A stretch of 64,000 bases of DNA from Trichocoleus desertorum NBK24 (GTDB taxonomy: Bacteria; Cyanobacteriota; Cyanobacteriia; FACHB-46), in the NCBI RefSeq assembly GCF_030409055.1, contig NZ_CP116619.1, forward strand, positions 2,643,628 to 2,707,627, written 5' to 3'. Position 1 is the stretch's first letter. The number at the start of each line of letters is the position of its first letter. A program made the translations under genes and the position numbers. The notes beneath the pieces are model-generated. The model made no database searches. It was not told the DNA's origin and saw only the letters and a list, made by a program, of their open reading frames with translations. Positions 19,800 through 29,942 of the stretch are shown in pieces.

Positions 19800-20008
19800 A
19801 GCTTACAGTGCCTACGGGTTTTGTTGTCAATGCATACCTCTCAAATAAAAGTTTAGAGGATGGCAAAATAGAGGACGACAAAATTCATTAAACAAGAGAA
19901 ACTAACTTTAACTAGTGATTCATCTAGCCAAGAAGCAGAGCTGCAAAAATCAAGATAGATGGCCAGGTAGCTGATGCCATTTTATAAAGTAGTGGTTGTG
20001 GTTTTGCA

Positions 20009-21421
20009 ATGAATTCGAGCAAGCAAGCGAGTGATGCAGTTCAACCTGATGATGCCAGCCAGTTCCTCAACGTGGATGCTCTGCTCAACCGCTTTGGCTA
20101 TTTTGGGGTGCATCTGGGCTTAGAGCGTATCCAGCGACTCTTGGCGAACTTAGGCAATCCGCACCAGCAAGTCCCGATCATTCATGTGGCAGGGTCGAAT
20201 GGGAAAGGCTCCGTTTGCGCTTATCTGTCAGCTGTGCTTGCGGAAGCTGGATATCGGGTAGGTCGCTATACCTCGCCGCACTTGATAGATTGGACTGAGC
20301 GAATTTGCCTGAATGAGCAACCCATTGCACCAGAAGCCTTTGCACAAGTTTTGCGGCAAGTGGAAGCCGCGATCGCCCCTGATCAACCTTCCCCTACCCA
20401 GTTTGAAGTCATCACTGCGGCCATGTGGCTGTATTTTGCCCAGCAGCAAGTGGATATTGCGGTAGTTGAAGTGGGGTTAGGGGGTCGCTTGGATGCCACC
20501 AATGTTTGCGATCGCCCCCTCGTCAGCGTGATTACTTCCATCAGCCGGGAACATTGGCAACGCCTTGGCCCCACCCTCGCAGACATCGCCGGAGAAAAAG
20601 CTGGCATTCTCAAGCCTAACTGTCCCGCTGTCGTTGGCCCCTTGCCTCCCGAAGCTCAAGCAGTGGTCGAAAAACGGATTGCAGAGCTGAATTGCCCTGC
20701 TGTTTGGCCGCAACCCGCGATCGAAATTCAATCTGGTTGGGCCGTAGTCTCCCCTATCCCTAACTTATTCAGTTCAGAATCCAAAATTCAAGATCCAAAA
20801 TCTAAAATCGAATATCCCTTACCGCTTCCTGGCGCAGTGCAGTTGAGTAACTCCGCTTTAGCGATCGCTACGTTACAGATTTTGCAGCAGCAAGGCTGGG
20901 AGATTCCCGATGAAGCCATTATTAGTGGCATTGCTAAAACGAAATGGCCCGGACGGCTCCAGTGGCTCACTTGGCGAGGTCACCGTTTGCTAGTCGATGG
21001 TGCCCACAATCCGGCGGGAGCTGAGGCATTGCGGCAATATGTCGATCGGCATGGCGATCAATCCGGAGAAGTGTACGGCGATCGCTCCATTGTTTGGGTC
21101 GTGGGCATGATCGGCACTAAAGATCACAAAGAAGTTCTGCAAGCCTTATTGCGCCCTAACGATCAATTGCATCTAGTGCCCGTCCCAGATCATGAGCCTG
21201 TGGATCTCGACCAGTTAGCTGGTGTAGCCCAGCAAATTTGCCCTCAGTTAGTGGCCTGTGAAACTTATGCAGATTTAGAGTTGGGCCTACAAGCCGCCAC
21301 CCAAAACGCCAAAGGGGTAGGCGATCAACCTACCCCCGGTGCTTTAGTTGTATTGGCTGGTTCGCTTTACTTGCTAGGTGACTTCTTTAAACGATTCCAA
21401 CAGGATTTGGGTACTGTTTAA
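20009..21421 (+). CDS. folC: Bifunctional dihydrofolate/folylpolyglutamate synthase
   Basis: 470 residues. FolC adds glutamate to dihydropteroate and extends polyglutamate tails on folates. The P-loop is 'VAGSNGKGSVCAYL', followed by 'GRYTSPHLIDWTERI', 'VEVGLGGRLDATNV' with Mg-binding Glu, 'SREHWQRLG' with the catalytic region, 'EKAGILKP' and the C-terminal 'DGAHNPAGAEALRQY'. Residues about 257-266 (SESKIQDPKSKIEYP) are encoded by a short 7-bp-period repeat that looks inserted between the domains. Its stop overlaps the stop of the opposing solute-binding gene by 4 bp. Confidence 0.95.
   Translation: MNSSKQASDAVQPDDASQFLNVDALLNRFGYFGVHLGLERIQRLLANLGNPHQQVPIIHVAGSNGKGSVCAYLSAVLAEAGYRVGRYTSPHLIDWTERICLNEQPIAPEAFAQVLRQVEAAIAPDQPSPTQFEVITAAMWLYFAQQQVDIAVVEVGLGGRLDATNVCDRPLVSVITSISREHWQRLGPTLADIAGEKAGILKPNCPAVVGPLPPEAQAVVEKRIAELNCPAVWPQPAIEIQSGWAVVSPIPNLFSSESKIQDPKSKIEYPLPLPGAVQLSNSALAIATLQILQQQGWEIPDEAIISGIAKTKWPGRLQWLTWRGHRLLVDGAHNPAGAEALRQYVDRHGDQSGEVYGDRSIVWVVGMIGTKDHKEVLQALLRPNDQLHLVPVPDHEPVDLDQLAGVAQQICPQLVACETYADLELGLQAATQNAKGVGDQPTPGALVVLAGSLYLLGDFFKRFQQDLGTV
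20779..20806. repeat. Degenerate heptamer repeat inside folC
   Basis: Four 7-mers follow one another: ATCCAAA, ATTCAAG, ATCCAAA, ATCTAAA. Heptamer repeats of this A-rich type are scattered in many cyanobacterial genomes, usually outside genes; here it is read through in frame. Confidence 0.8.
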
Positions 21422-22722
21422 GCTCCCCTGCGTTGGTTCCACTCTTTCTCGGCATCCGCGATCGCTTGATCAACGGTTTTTTCATCCAGCATGGCAGCTT
21501 GCAAATTGTCGTAAATGGTTTTTTGCAGTTGCTTCACGTCCTTCATAGCGGGCACCAACACTTCTGCGTCTTTCATCTGCTCTGCACTAATAGAGCGAGC
21601 TTTGTCTACCGGAGTAGCGTTAGTTGGTAGGGTTTTGAAGTAGCTATCCTCTAGCGCTTGTACGGTCGAGGGCAACACATTTGCTTCCTTGGCAAAGGTG
21701 AGTTGGTTGTCATTGTTGGTGACGTACAAAGCAAACTTTACGGCTGCGTCAGGATGCTTGGTGTCGCGGGGAACCACTAGATTCATCACGGCCACATTTT
21801 TCTTGCCCGTATCTCCGGTGATTTGAGGGGCAGAAGCAGAGGCTTGAGCTACAGCAGGAGCATTTTTCGCGATCGTGTTGAGGAATTCTGCGCCAGAGGC
21901 CAGGATCGCAGTCTCGCCTTGCTGATATAGGTCAATGGCGTGGCGGTGGCCTTGGGTCAGCACTTCGCGAGGTAACGCGCCACTCTTATACAAATCGACC
22001 CAATACTGAAAAGCAGCTTTACCTTGGGAGGTATTAAAAGCGGCTTTGCCTTGGTCATCGACTAACTGCACGCCCATCTGCACAAAAGATTCCATCACCT
22101 CGCCAGAGTCTTCCGGGACGACCGTGGCAAAAAAGGCGTACTTACCCGTTTTGTCTTTAATTTGTTTAGCGACTGTGGCTAGTTCAGCGTAGGTGGTTGG
22201 TGGTTGGCTAATTCCTGCTTGTTTCAACAAGTCAGTGTTGTAAATCGCCACTCGCGTCGTCAGATACCAAGGAATGCCAAAGCTTTGATTACTCAGCGTG
22301 CTGGCTTTCCAAATATTAGGAAGATATTGCTGGCGCACCTCGGCGGGAATTTTTTCATCCAAGTTTAACCAGGCATTGCGAGCGGCAAGCTGAGAGGCAA
22401 AGCCTGGATTGAGGTTGACCACATCAGGGGCAGTCTTGGCTGAAACAGCGGTGAGAATTTTGCTCTCCATTGCTGCCCAGGGCACATCGACCCAGCGCAC
22501 TTTGATATCAGGATTTTCGGTTTCAAACTTACCAATTAGTTGGTTGAAATAGTCGGTAAATTGAGGCTGCAACTGCATCGTCCAGAACTCAATTTCTTGC
22601 TTTCCTCCGGCAGTTTGATTATTGCCATTAGAGGCGGGGCCTGTGCCACAACTCACCACCCAACTCAAAAGCAAACCCAGTAAGGCAAAAATGCCAAATT
22701 GTCTCCAACGTCTCATTCCCAT
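21418..22722 (-). CDS. ABC transporter solute-binding lipoprotein, family 1 (sugar/glycerol-phosphate type)
   Basis: About 434 residues from the ATG at 22722, which gives a normal lipoprotein signal (MGMRRWRQ, hydrophobic core, lipobox VVSC with Cys25); the frame extends 27 codons further up but that would overlap purT. The mature part has the family-1 pattern 'IEFWTMQLQPQFTDYF', 'FETENPDIKVRWVDVPW' and 'YPSxxNx' style hinge regions, resembling UgpB/MalE-like sugar binders. No permease or ATPase gene is near, so it must work with transporter parts encoded elsewhere. Ligand unknown. Confidence 0.88.
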   Translation of the reverse strand: MGMRRWRQFGIFALLGLLLSWVVSCGTGPASNGNNQTAGGKQEIEFWTMQLQPQFTDYFNQLIGKFETENPDIKVRWVDVPWAAMESKILTAVSAKTAPDVVNLNPGFASQLAARNAWLNLDEKIPAEVRQQYLPNIWKASTLSNQSFGIPWYLTTRVAIYNTDLLKQAGISQPPTTYAELATVAKQIKDKTGKYAFFATVVPEDSGEVMESFVQMGVQLVDDQGKAAFNTSQGKAAFQYWVDLYKSGALPREVLTQGHRHAIDLYQQGETAILASGAEFLNTIAKNAPAVAQASASAPQITGDTGKKNVAVMNLVVPRDTKHPDAAVKFALYVTNNDNQLTFAKEANVLPSTVQALEDSYFKTLPTNATPVDKARSISAEQMKDAEVLVPAMKDVKQLQKTIYDNLQAAMLDEKTVDQAIADAEKEWNQRRGA

Positions 22723-22774
22723 AATTCCACATCGGTTGAGTACTGCCCAATCTCCTGCTTCAGGGTAGCTACCA

Positions 22775-23998
22775 CTACACCACAATTTTGACGGTAGCTG
22801 CACTAGCTTTGGCTCGTTCTCTGGCTTCGTCGGTTGTTGTCCCTAAAGCTAAAGCAACACCCATACGTCGCTGGCGATGACACAAAGGCTTACCAAAAAT
22901 CCGAATTTTACTGGTCGGCACTTGTAAAGCTGCATCTACCCCGACATAGCGCGGAGCGTCACCTGCTTCAGACGCTAAAATCACGGCGGAAGCTCCCGGT
23001 CGAATTAGTTCAATTTCGCCAATGGGTAGCCCTGCGATCGCCCGGACATGCAGCTCAAACTCTGACATATTCTGGCTAATCATCGTCACCATCCCTGTAT
23101 CGTGGGGGCGAGGGCTGACTTCACTGAAGTAAACCGTTTGCGCTCCTGCTGGATCACCTTGAATAAACAGCTCCACCCCAAAAAGGCCCCAGCCCCCCAG
23201 TGCTTCCGTGATTTGCTGACCAATTGCGTGGCACTGCTCCAACGTGTCTGGGTTCAACGGGCAAGGTTGCCAAGACTCCCGGTAGTCCCCATCTACCTGA
23301 ATGTGCCCAATGGGAGGACAAAAATGAGTGCCATCTACCGCCCGCACCGTCAGCAAGGTGATTTCCGTGTGGAACTCGACAAACCCTTCCACAATAATCC
23401 GGCGGTGTTGGGTTCGGCCTCCCGACTGGGCGTATTGCCAAGCGGCATCAATTTCAGCCTCAGTTCGGACAATACTTTGCCCCTTCCCCGAAGAACTCAT
23501 GACGGGTTTGACGACACAAGGTAGCCCCAGTTCCGCGATCGCCTGCTGATATTCCGCCTCGCTATTTGCGAAACGATAAGGCGAAGTCTTTAATCCCAGC
23601 TCCTCAGCCGCTAAGCGCCGAATGCCTTCACGATTCATGGTCAAGTTTGTGGCCCGTGCGGTGGGAATCACGCGCCAGCCTTCCTGCTCTAGCTCGACCA
23701 GGGTCGCAGTGGCGATCGCTTCTACTTCGGGCACAATCCAATCTGGTTTTTCCCGCTCAATTAAGCGCCGCAACTTCGCGCCATCTAACATATCCACTTC
23801 ATGCGATCGATGCGCTATCTGCATCGCGGGGGCGTTGGCGTAGAAATCAACCGCAATCACCTCCAGCCCCAACCGCATCGCCTCGATCGCAACTTCTTTG
23901 CCTAACTCTCCAGAGCCTAGCAACATGAGTCGTCGCCCACTTGAGGTTAATGGAGTTCCCCAGGCTTGGCTTTCCTGGCGTGATGGCACAGCATTCAT
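22775..23998 (-). CDS. purT: Formate-dependent phosphoribosylglycinamide formyltransferase PurT
   Basis: 407 residues, an ATP-grasp enzyme that uses formate and ATP to formylate GAR in purine synthesis, in place of folate-dependent PurN. Motifs: '[18 protein letters not shown]' (opening Rossmann-like loop), '[15 protein letters not shown]', '[13 protein letters not shown]' (ATP-grasp glycine-rich loop), 'GVELFIQGD' and '[16 protein letters not shown]' with the metal-binding Glu and Asn/Asp region. Length is normal for the family. The ATG at 23998 starts it, and a solute-binding gene begins 52 nt downstream on the same strand. Confidence 0.96.
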   Translation of the reverse strand: MNAVPSRQESQAWGTPLTSSGRRLMLLGSGELGKEVAIEAMRLGLEVIAVDFYANAPAMQIAHRSHEVDMLDGAKLRRLIEREKPDWIVPEVEAIATATLVELEQEGWRVIPTARATNLTMNREGIRRLAAEELGLKTSPYRFANSEAEYQQAIAELGLPCVVKPVMSSSGKGQSIVRTEAEIDAAWQYAQSGGRTQHRRIIVEGFVEFHTEITLLTVRAVDGTHFCPPIGHIQVDGDYRESWQPCPLNPDTLEQCHAIGQQITEALGGWGLFGVELFIQGDPAGAQTVYFSEVSPRPHDTGMVTMISQNMSEFELHVRAIAGLPIGEIELIRPGASAVILASEAGDAPRYVGVDAALQVPTSKIRIFGKPLCHRQRRMGVALALGTTTDEARERAKASAATVKIVV

Positions 23999-24708
23999 AA
24001 TTTAACCGTCTGTATTTTTCTCTTTTTTATATATACTTTCATCCATCCGCTCTAATTGATGCGGTAATCAAGGGTTGCTCTACGCTTTTGTGCTCTTATG
24101 GAGCCCAAGAAGGCACAGCCAAAGAAAGACTTTGTCTAGCTTGGCGGGAACAATGAACCATCAGATCAGCGTCACATCGGTGATTTGCTAGAAGGGAAAA
24201 TACCTCTTTAGTTGATGGGTTCCCCCGTTTTTTGGCGCGCCCGTCCACAGTACAAATGCCTTCTCACCGTAGCGGATTACCTCAATTTTTGAAGAGGTGT
24301 ACGCAATTTTCACAATTGTGTGTAATATCGCTGGTAAGTTGAGTTGGATTGAGATCAACAGGAGAGAGTTGCCCCCTCGCTCAGTTCCCCAAAAAAACAA
24401 ACTTTTGGCAAGTTCAAATTGAGCTTATTGGGGATAAAAAGCTAGAAACATTAGGAAAGGAAAACAACTGTTTTCTTCCCTTTGTCAAATAGTATTGCTT
24501 TAGCTGATGTTTTCTGCCGAAGACACAAGCCGCGATCTGTTGGCAGCTCGCTTTTTGTTGATGATATTTTTTAAGGTTTGTATCCTTCTAGGCAGCATGG
24601 TAATTCTGCAATAAATTAGTTACCATACATCGGCATCCATCTCACTGCAGCCATTGTCTCTGGCCTCACCTAACTAACTAAACTGATACGACTGAGTGGA
24701 TAAATGCT
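23999..24708. other. 710-bp region without a convincing gene, upstream of pilM
   Basis: No plausible coding frame is seen on either strand; a 70-codon minus frame at 24188-24400 has no ribosome site or recognisable protein features. The region must hold divergent promoters for purT and the pil operon. One inverted repeat, ATGGTAA (24597-24603) and TTACCAT (24620-24626), lies about 80 bp before pilM and could be a regulator site. Confidence 0.55.
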
Positions 24709-25818
24709 GTGGTTAACACATTGAAAGGTCTATTTTCAAAGCGTACGAAAGGGGTTGGCATAGAGATCACCCCCGAACGAGTTAATATTGCCCAAGTGCG
24801 AAAGCAGGGACAGGCATTCAAATTAGTCACTCTGTCTTCTGTAGAGGTGCCAGAGGGAATATTTCAGGAGGGCCAAATTGCTGACCCGACTGCAATGGCT
24901 GGCTTGATTCAATCTGCCTTGGCTGAAAACAAAATTAAAGTCAAGCGTGCAGCGACAGCGATCCCAGCACGGGAAGCGGTCACTCGCCTCATTCCCGTCC
25001 CGGCTGAATTGGATGACCGGGAGCTGCGGGAAATGGTCTTGAATCAAGAAGCAGGTCTTTATTTGACCTTTCCTAGAGAAGAGGCTGATGTCGATTACCA
25101 AAAGCTCGGCTTCTTTGTAGATGAGGATGGCATTGAAAAGGTTCAAGTTTTGCTCGTCGCCACGCGCAAGGAAGTTACAGATACTTATATCAGTACGTTT
25201 GAGCAAGCGGGGTTGAAACTGGACGTTTTAGAAACTAGCAGCTTCGCCTTGATCCGGACAATTCGAGAGCAACTGCGGCAATTTGCTCCTCAAGAGGCAG
25301 TAGCGATCGCTGACGTTCAGTTTGAAAGTACAGAAATTTCTATTGTGGTGGATGGGGTGCCCCAATTTTCCCGCACCGTTCCCATTGGCACGTTCCAAAT
25401 TCAGAGTGCCTTAAGTCGGGCCATGAACCTACCCCCTAGTCGCAATACTGATTTGCTTCAAGGTATGACGATTCCAATCACTCCCACCGATACTATTGGT
25501 GGCACAACTAAAATGGGGGGTACCAATCCAGGTACGGCTGCCATGCTGAGAGTTCTAGGAGAACTAGCAGATGAGCTACGTCGTTCCATCGATTTCTATC
25601 TCAACCAAGGTGAAAACTTGGAAGTGGCGCAACTCCTTTTGGCAGGCCCAGGAGGCGGAATTGGTCAGTTAGATGAATTTTTCACTCAACGACTCAGTTT
25701 GCCTGCAAGTCAGGTTGACCCAATTGCAGCGCTTTCATTAGAGGTTGAACAAGAAATTCCCCTGGTTCAACGACCTGGATTAGGGGTAGTGCTAGGTCTA
25801 GGATTGCGGGAGATCTGA
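24709..25818 (+). CDS. pilM: Type IV pilus assembly ATPase-like protein PilM
   Basis: 369 residues, an actin/FtsA-fold cytoplasmic protein at the base of the type IV pilus. 'GVGIEITPERVNIAQVRKQG' is the phosphate-1 style opening, with 'AIPAREAVTRLIPVP' and 'LLLAGPGGGIGQLDEFF' (adenosine motif) later. It starts with GTG at 24709 (VVNTLKGLF). PilN follows 4 nt after the stop, so this is the first gene of pilMNOQ. Needed for twitching motility and DNA uptake in related species. Confidence 0.95.
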   Translation: MVNTLKGLFSKRTKGVGIEITPERVNIAQVRKQGQAFKLVTLSSVEVPEGIFQEGQIADPTAMAGLIQSALAENKIKVKRAATAIPAREAVTRLIPVPAELDDRELREMVLNQEAGLYLTFPREEADVDYQKLGFFVDEDGIEKVQVLLVATRKEVTDTYISTFEQAGLKLDVLETSSFALIRTIREQLRQFAPQEAVAIADVQFESTEISIVVDGVPQFSRTVPIGTFQIQSALSRAMNLPPSRNTDLLQGMTIPITPTDTIGGTTKMGGTNPGTAAMLRVLGELADELRRSIDFYLNQGENLEVAQLLLAGPGGGIGQLDEFFTQRLSLPASQVDPIAALSLEVEQEIPLVQRPGLGVVLGLGLREI

Positions 25819-25822
25819 ACCC

Positions 25823-26608
25823 ATGTATAGTCTCGACGTTAATTTTCTCAATGACCGACCGGAATATCGACCGGATGTAGGGGGTGGGCCTGCTCGTCCT
25901 AAAGCCACGCCTGGTAGCATGGCACCCTTATTTCTAGGGGTCGCAGCGGGTGTTTTTCTTCCTGTTGCCATGGTGGTGCTGTGGCTAGTGCTACAGAACA
26001 AAAATGCAGAGCTAGTGACGCGGATTGACACTTTGAATGTGCAATTAGGGGAACTGCAAAAAGCGGATGAGAAGGTGGCTGCCATTAATGCCCAGGCAAG
26101 CCAAATTAAGGCTGAAACTGATGCGTTGGCAACAGTCTTTAATCAGATCAAGCCTTGGTCTGCTATGTTGCAGGATATTCGCGATCGCGTTCCGGCGGGG
26201 GTACAGGTAAGCACCATCCAAGAAACTGATGCTCCTGCTGCTACCCCTCAGAATCCCAGCCCTGCGCCTAGGGTGGAAATCTCAGGGGTAGCCCGCTCTT
26301 TTAACGATGTCAATGACTTCTTACTCACTTTACAGAAGTCGCCTTTTCTGAAATCCGCTGAAACGCAGTTGGTAGGCGCTGACTTAAGAGATAACCCAAC
26401 TCAAATTGAGGTTCGTCAAGACCCCACGCCCCAAACCACGACTCCTGACGTCCAGGTGAAGTTGCCACAAGTGGTGTCTTATAAAATTCAAACGAGCTTG
26501 AGCGATGTTCCTGCCTCTGACTTACTGAGAGAGCTAGATCGCAAAGGGGCTGTGGGGCTGGTTACTCGTATCAGAACGCTTCAACAGAAAGGAGTCATCC
26601 AACCATGA
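25823..26608 (+). CDS. pilN: Type IV pilus assembly protein PilN
   Basis: 261 residues. A short cytoplasmic tail holds 'SLDVNFLNDRPEY', which is the conserved peptide that docks on PilM; one transmembrane helix follows (about 37-60), then a coiled coil ('NAELVTRIDTLNVQLGELQK') and a periplasmic ferredoxin-like domain. It forms heterodimers with PilO in the inner-membrane alignment complex. The last 4 nt overlap the pilO start (ATGA). Confidence 0.94.
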   Translation: MYSLDVNFLNDRPEYRPDVGGGPARPKATPGSMAPLFLGVAAGVFLPVAMVVLWLVLQNKNAELVTRIDTLNVQLGELQKADEKVAAINAQASQIKAETDALATVFNQIKPWSAMLQDIRDRVPAGVQVSTIQETDAPAATPQNPSPAPRVEISGVARSFNDVNDFLLTLQKSPFLKSAETQLVGADLRDNPTQIEVRQDPTPQTTTPDVQVKLPQVVSYKIQTSLSDVPASDLLRELDRKGAVGLVTRIRTLQQKGVIQP

Positions 26609-27345
26609 CTATCAGTGGAGATTTTGTCCCTTCCGATGGCAGAGACTTTGGCTCCGAGCCTGCCTATCCTACAATCTTTGGCATCGCCTTAACTCCTACA
26701 GTAAGTGGAGCTCTGGTGGCTGTCTTAGGCATTGGAGCCGCTGCATATCTACTGCTTAACCAAGTGCAGCCAGCTTGGGAGCAGAACCAGAGCCTCCAAG
26801 CTGAAGTGGAGCAAAAAGAGACTCAAATTCAGCAACGAGGAAATATTCAGAAAAAAATTGATGCAGCTAACAAGAACCTAGAACAAACCCAACAACGCCG
26901 CACAGAGGTTTATGCTTTGTTTGCGGATGAAAGGACATTAGATACGTTGCTGCTTGATCTCAATCGCCTAGTCAATGCTAGACAGGCAAAGTTAAGTAGC
27001 TTCACCCCTTCTCAGGAACCAGCCACTGTGATTAGTGACGGTTCTTTGGGAGCAGCGGTGAATGGCAAACTGAAGCGGAAAGAGATCACCGTTAACTTGG
27101 AAGGCAGCTACGAACAAACTCAGTCAATTATGCGGAGTATTGAACGTTTACAACCGCTCCTACTAGTTAAGAGTTTCAACTCTCAACTAGACCAGTCAAC
27201 GCAGAAAATTACTGTAGATCGCCGAGGCCGCTTGATTCCAGTTGGACGTCCTGAAACTACATTAAAAACATCCTTTAAGTTGCAGGCACTACTGCCACTG
27301 AGTCCGCAGGAAGCAGCAGCAGCGACACCAGCACCTGCGAAGTAA
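26605..27345 (+). CDS. pilO: Type IV pilus assembly protein PilO
   Basis: 246 residues. After a 27-residue cytoplasmic segment one transmembrane helix is seen (about 28-52, 'TPTVSGALVAVLGIGAAAYL'), then a coiled coil rich in Gln and Glu (about 60-100) and a C-terminal alpha/beta periplasmic domain. It partners PilN and couples the inner-membrane platform to the secretin. Translationally coupled to pilN. No separate pilP is present before pilQ, as is usual for cyanobacteria. Confidence 0.93.
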   Translation: MTISGDFVPSDGRDFGSEPAYPTIFGIALTPTVSGALVAVLGIGAAAYLLLNQVQPAWEQNQSLQAEVEQKETQIQQRGNIQKKIDAANKNLEQTQQRRTEVYALFADERTLDTLLLDLNRLVNARQAKLSSFTPSQEPATVISDGSLGAAVNGKLKRKEITVNLEGSYEQTQSIMRSIERLQPLLLVKSFNSQLDQSTQKITVDRRGRLIPVGRPETTLKTSFKLQALLPLSPQEAAAATPAPAK

Positions 27346-27411
27346 CGTGAACGGCTTTTGAGTGTGGGGCCGAAATAGGTTGAGATTTCCATTTTTTGAG
27401 AGGAGGGAACT

Positions 27412-29601
27412 GTGAAACATCATCTCGGATTGAGCAGTCTATACATTGGTGGAGCGGTCATAGTAATGGCTGCTCAGCCTGTATGGGCTGCTCCAGCAAC
27501 GCAAGTGACTGGTGTAAAGGTGAATCCCACCAGTGGTGGGGTGGAGGTTGTACTGGAGACGCGCAATGGAGCCCGTCCTCAGGTTTTTACCGTTAGTCGC
27601 GGCAATAGTTGGGTGGCAGATGTGATTAATACCCAACTGCGCTTGCCACAAAGTGAAAGTTTTCGCCAAGACAATCCTGCCCCTGGCATTAGCTCTGTCG
27701 TAGTGCTGCCGCTGGATACTAATAGTGTGCGAGTGATTGTGGCGGGCCAAGGAGCGGCTCCCGCAGGTCAGGTAGCACAGCGCGATCGCGGTGGCTTGCT
27801 TTTCAGCCTTACCCGCCCCGCAGGAAGTGAAACGGCTCAAGCAACTCCTGCCCTTACGGCCCAGCCTGGTACAGGTACCCAGGCAACTCCTGCACCCGTA
27901 CCCCCAGCGCCTGCTGAGGATGTTCTAGTTCCTAACCCCAAAATTACAGTAGATGGGGTGCCCGTACAGCCGCAAAGCCCGAATGTAGCTCCGCCTTTCC
28001 TGCCTAGAGCAGTCGCTCCTCCAGTAGGAGATATTGTGGTTTCCAATGTAGATGCGGCGGCATCAGCAATTGATTTAGGCAGTGCTGAGCGGGTTCCCCG
28101 GCTCGTGTTAAGAGATGCGCCAGTTCGGGAAGTCCTATCTCTATTAGCTCGTGCCGCAGGACTCAATTTGGCTTTCAGCGCTGAAGGAGGTGGGCAACAG
28201 CAAGGTCAGCAAGCCCCAGCTCAGCCAGGAGCAGCGGGAGCGGGTGGGCCAACCATCTCACTAGATATTGAGAATGAGCCTGTACAGAATGTATTTAACT
28301 ATGTGCTGCGTCTGAGCAACTTAGAGGCGAACCGAGTCGGACAAACCATTTTCGTGGCTCCTCGGTTGCCCAATACTGCTAGAGATGTGGTTGTTCGTAC
28401 CTTCCGGATGAACCAGGTAAGTGCAGAGCAGGCTTCCGGCTTCTTGGTCAGTATGGGCGCAGAAAGTGCGGTTACAGTGACTCAACCCGTAACGACTGTT
28501 AACGCGATTCCTGTCCAAGGAGCTGAGGGTGCGCCACCGATTACGCAAACTAGCACCACAAACCAGACGGTCGTAAACACGTTGCGGATTGATACCGAAG
28601 ACTCAAATCCTTTGCTCAGGGGTTTGCAAGTCCTAGTGGATACCCGCCTCAACTCCGTGACCTTAGTAGGAGCTAGAAATCTGGTTGACGTGGCATCGGC
28701 TCAGTTAGTGCAACTCGACTTACGCCGTCGTCAAGTAGCCGTGAACGTCAAAATCATTGATGTAAACTTGGGTAAAGAAGAACGATTTGGCTCAAGTTTC
28801 TCGTTTGGAATTGACCAGAGCCGAGCTATTAATGCGGGTGGAATTGGAGTCGTAAATTTTGGCAGTACCAGCCCAGTGACCGCGGGCAACCTAACCACTG
28901 AAATTGTAGGCCGAGGACCTACCAATTTTGGTGGACCCTTCGGATTCAACTTCGTTAGGCAGTTTTTGCTACAGTTGCAAGCATCTGTTTCCAATGGTAA
29001 TGCAAAGATTCTGACTGACCCGACTCTAGTAGTTCAAGAAGGTCAGCAAGCAACTGTCAATTTGACTCAACAGGTAATTGGAGACGTTGAGACTACAATT
29101 TCGACTAGCACACCTCCAGTAGTCACCACAGAAATTACCAAAGAAGATACGGGTCTGATTCTTACTGTCAATGTTGAGCGAATTGATGATAACGGCTTTG
29201 TGACTTTATCAGTTGCTCCCCAAGTAATTGCATTAGCAGGCACGGACGATGTTACATTGCCAGGATCGGGTACACAGACAATTGCTTTGCTATCAGAACG
29301 ATCGCTGACTTCTGGAACCATTCGGATGCGGGATGGACAGACTTTAATTCTGTCTGGCATTATTCAAGATCAAGACAGAGCTAACGCTCAAAAAATTCCT
29401 ATCTTAGGGGATTTACCTCTTATTGGTGCCTTATTCAGAAGTACTGTAAGATCCAATACTAGAGCTGAAGTGATTGTGTTGTTAACACCGCAGATCTTGG
29501 ATGATTCCGATCTCTCTACTGTTGGTTATAACTACACGCCAAGTCCTGATGTGCGCCAGATTCTAGAGCGAGGTACCACCAGCAATCCTGAAAAAAACTA
29601 G
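27412..29601 (+). CDS. pilQ: Type IV pilus secretin PilQ with AMIN domain
   Basis: 729 residues, starting at GTG 27412 behind a GAGGAGGG site. Signal peptide with cleavage after 'VWA'; AMIN domain (about 27-125), which tethers secretins to the cell wall; a Pro-rich linker (140-200); secretin N-domains with a Gln/Gly-rich insert (about 260-285); and the C-terminal secretin core ending in 'RANAQKIPILGDLPLIGALF', the family signature. It forms the outer-membrane channel through which the pilus passes. A terminator follows 70 nt after the stop. Confidence 0.95.
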   Translation: MKHHLGLSSLYIGGAVIVMAAQPVWAAPATQVTGVKVNPTSGGVEVVLETRNGARPQVFTVSRGNSWVADVINTQLRLPQSESFRQDNPAPGISSVVVLPLDTNSVRVIVAGQGAAPAGQVAQRDRGGLLFSLTRPAGSETAQATPALTAQPGTGTQATPAPVPPAPAEDVLVPNPKITVDGVPVQPQSPNVAPPFLPRAVAPPVGDIVVSNVDAAASAIDLGSAERVPRLVLRDAPVREVLSLLARAAGLNLAFSAEGGGQQQGQQAPAQPGAAGAGGPTISLDIENEPVQNVFNYVLRLSNLEANRVGQTIFVAPRLPNTARDVVVRTFRMNQVSAEQASGFLVSMGAESAVTVTQPVTTVNAIPVQGAEGAPPITQTSTTNQTVVNTLRIDTEDSNPLLRGLQVLVDTRLNSVTLVGARNLVDVASAQLVQLDLRRRQVAVNVKIIDVNLGKEERFGSSFSFGIDQSRAINAGGIGVVNFGSTSPVTAGNLTTEIVGRGPTNFGGPFGFNFVRQFLLQLQASVSNGNAKILTDPTLVVQEGQQATVNLTQQVIGDVETTISTSTPPVVTTEITKEDTGLILTVNVERIDDNGFVTLSVAPQVIALAGTDDVTLPGSGTQTIALLSERSLTSGTIRMRDGQTLILSGIIQDQDRANAQKIPILGDLPLIGALFRSTVRSNTRAEVIVLLTPQILDDSDLSTVGYNYTPSPDVRQILERGTTSNPEKN

Positions 29602-29671
29602 TTCAGGAGTGAATACCCTCTGCATCAGTAGGGCTAGATCCTACGATTGTAATTGACTATTTTTAGCGATC

Positions 29672-29707
29672 AATCCCCTATTAATCTTGAGATAGGGGAT
29701 TTTTTTG
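29672..29707 (+). terminator. pil operon intrinsic terminator
   Basis: AATCCCCTAT (29672-29681) and ATAGGGGATT (29692-29701) pair perfectly over 10 bp and run into seven T. It closes the pilMNOQ operon. Confidence 0.92.
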
Positions 29708-29942
29708 TGGAAAAAGTTTTCAAATTTGGGTTAAATTGCCTAAAAAATCCTGAAATCTATATATCTTAAAGGTTTCGACGATCCATATGGGGCGAGTACA
29801 CCTTAGAATAAGGCATTGAAAATTCGAGTCTGTGGGACTTCCAGCCATTTTGGGCTGAGTTCCCCTCGAAGATTCACTCCACAATCTCGACTGGAGATTC
29901 AAACAGCAATATCTACCTTCTTAAAAAAGGAGATTCATACGC
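29708..29942 (+). promoter_or_regulatory. Leader/promoter region of the HU gene
   Basis: After the pil terminator about 235 bp remain before HU, without any gene. AAGGAG stands about 8 nt before the ATG and is a strong ribosome site. A weak hairpin CAGCC/GGCTG is visible near 29840. I cannot place a -10/-35 pair with confidence. Confidence 0.4.

Noticed and set aside
24188-24400. Minus frame of 70 codons upstream of pilM
   Set aside because: No ribosome site and no recognisable features; chance frame.
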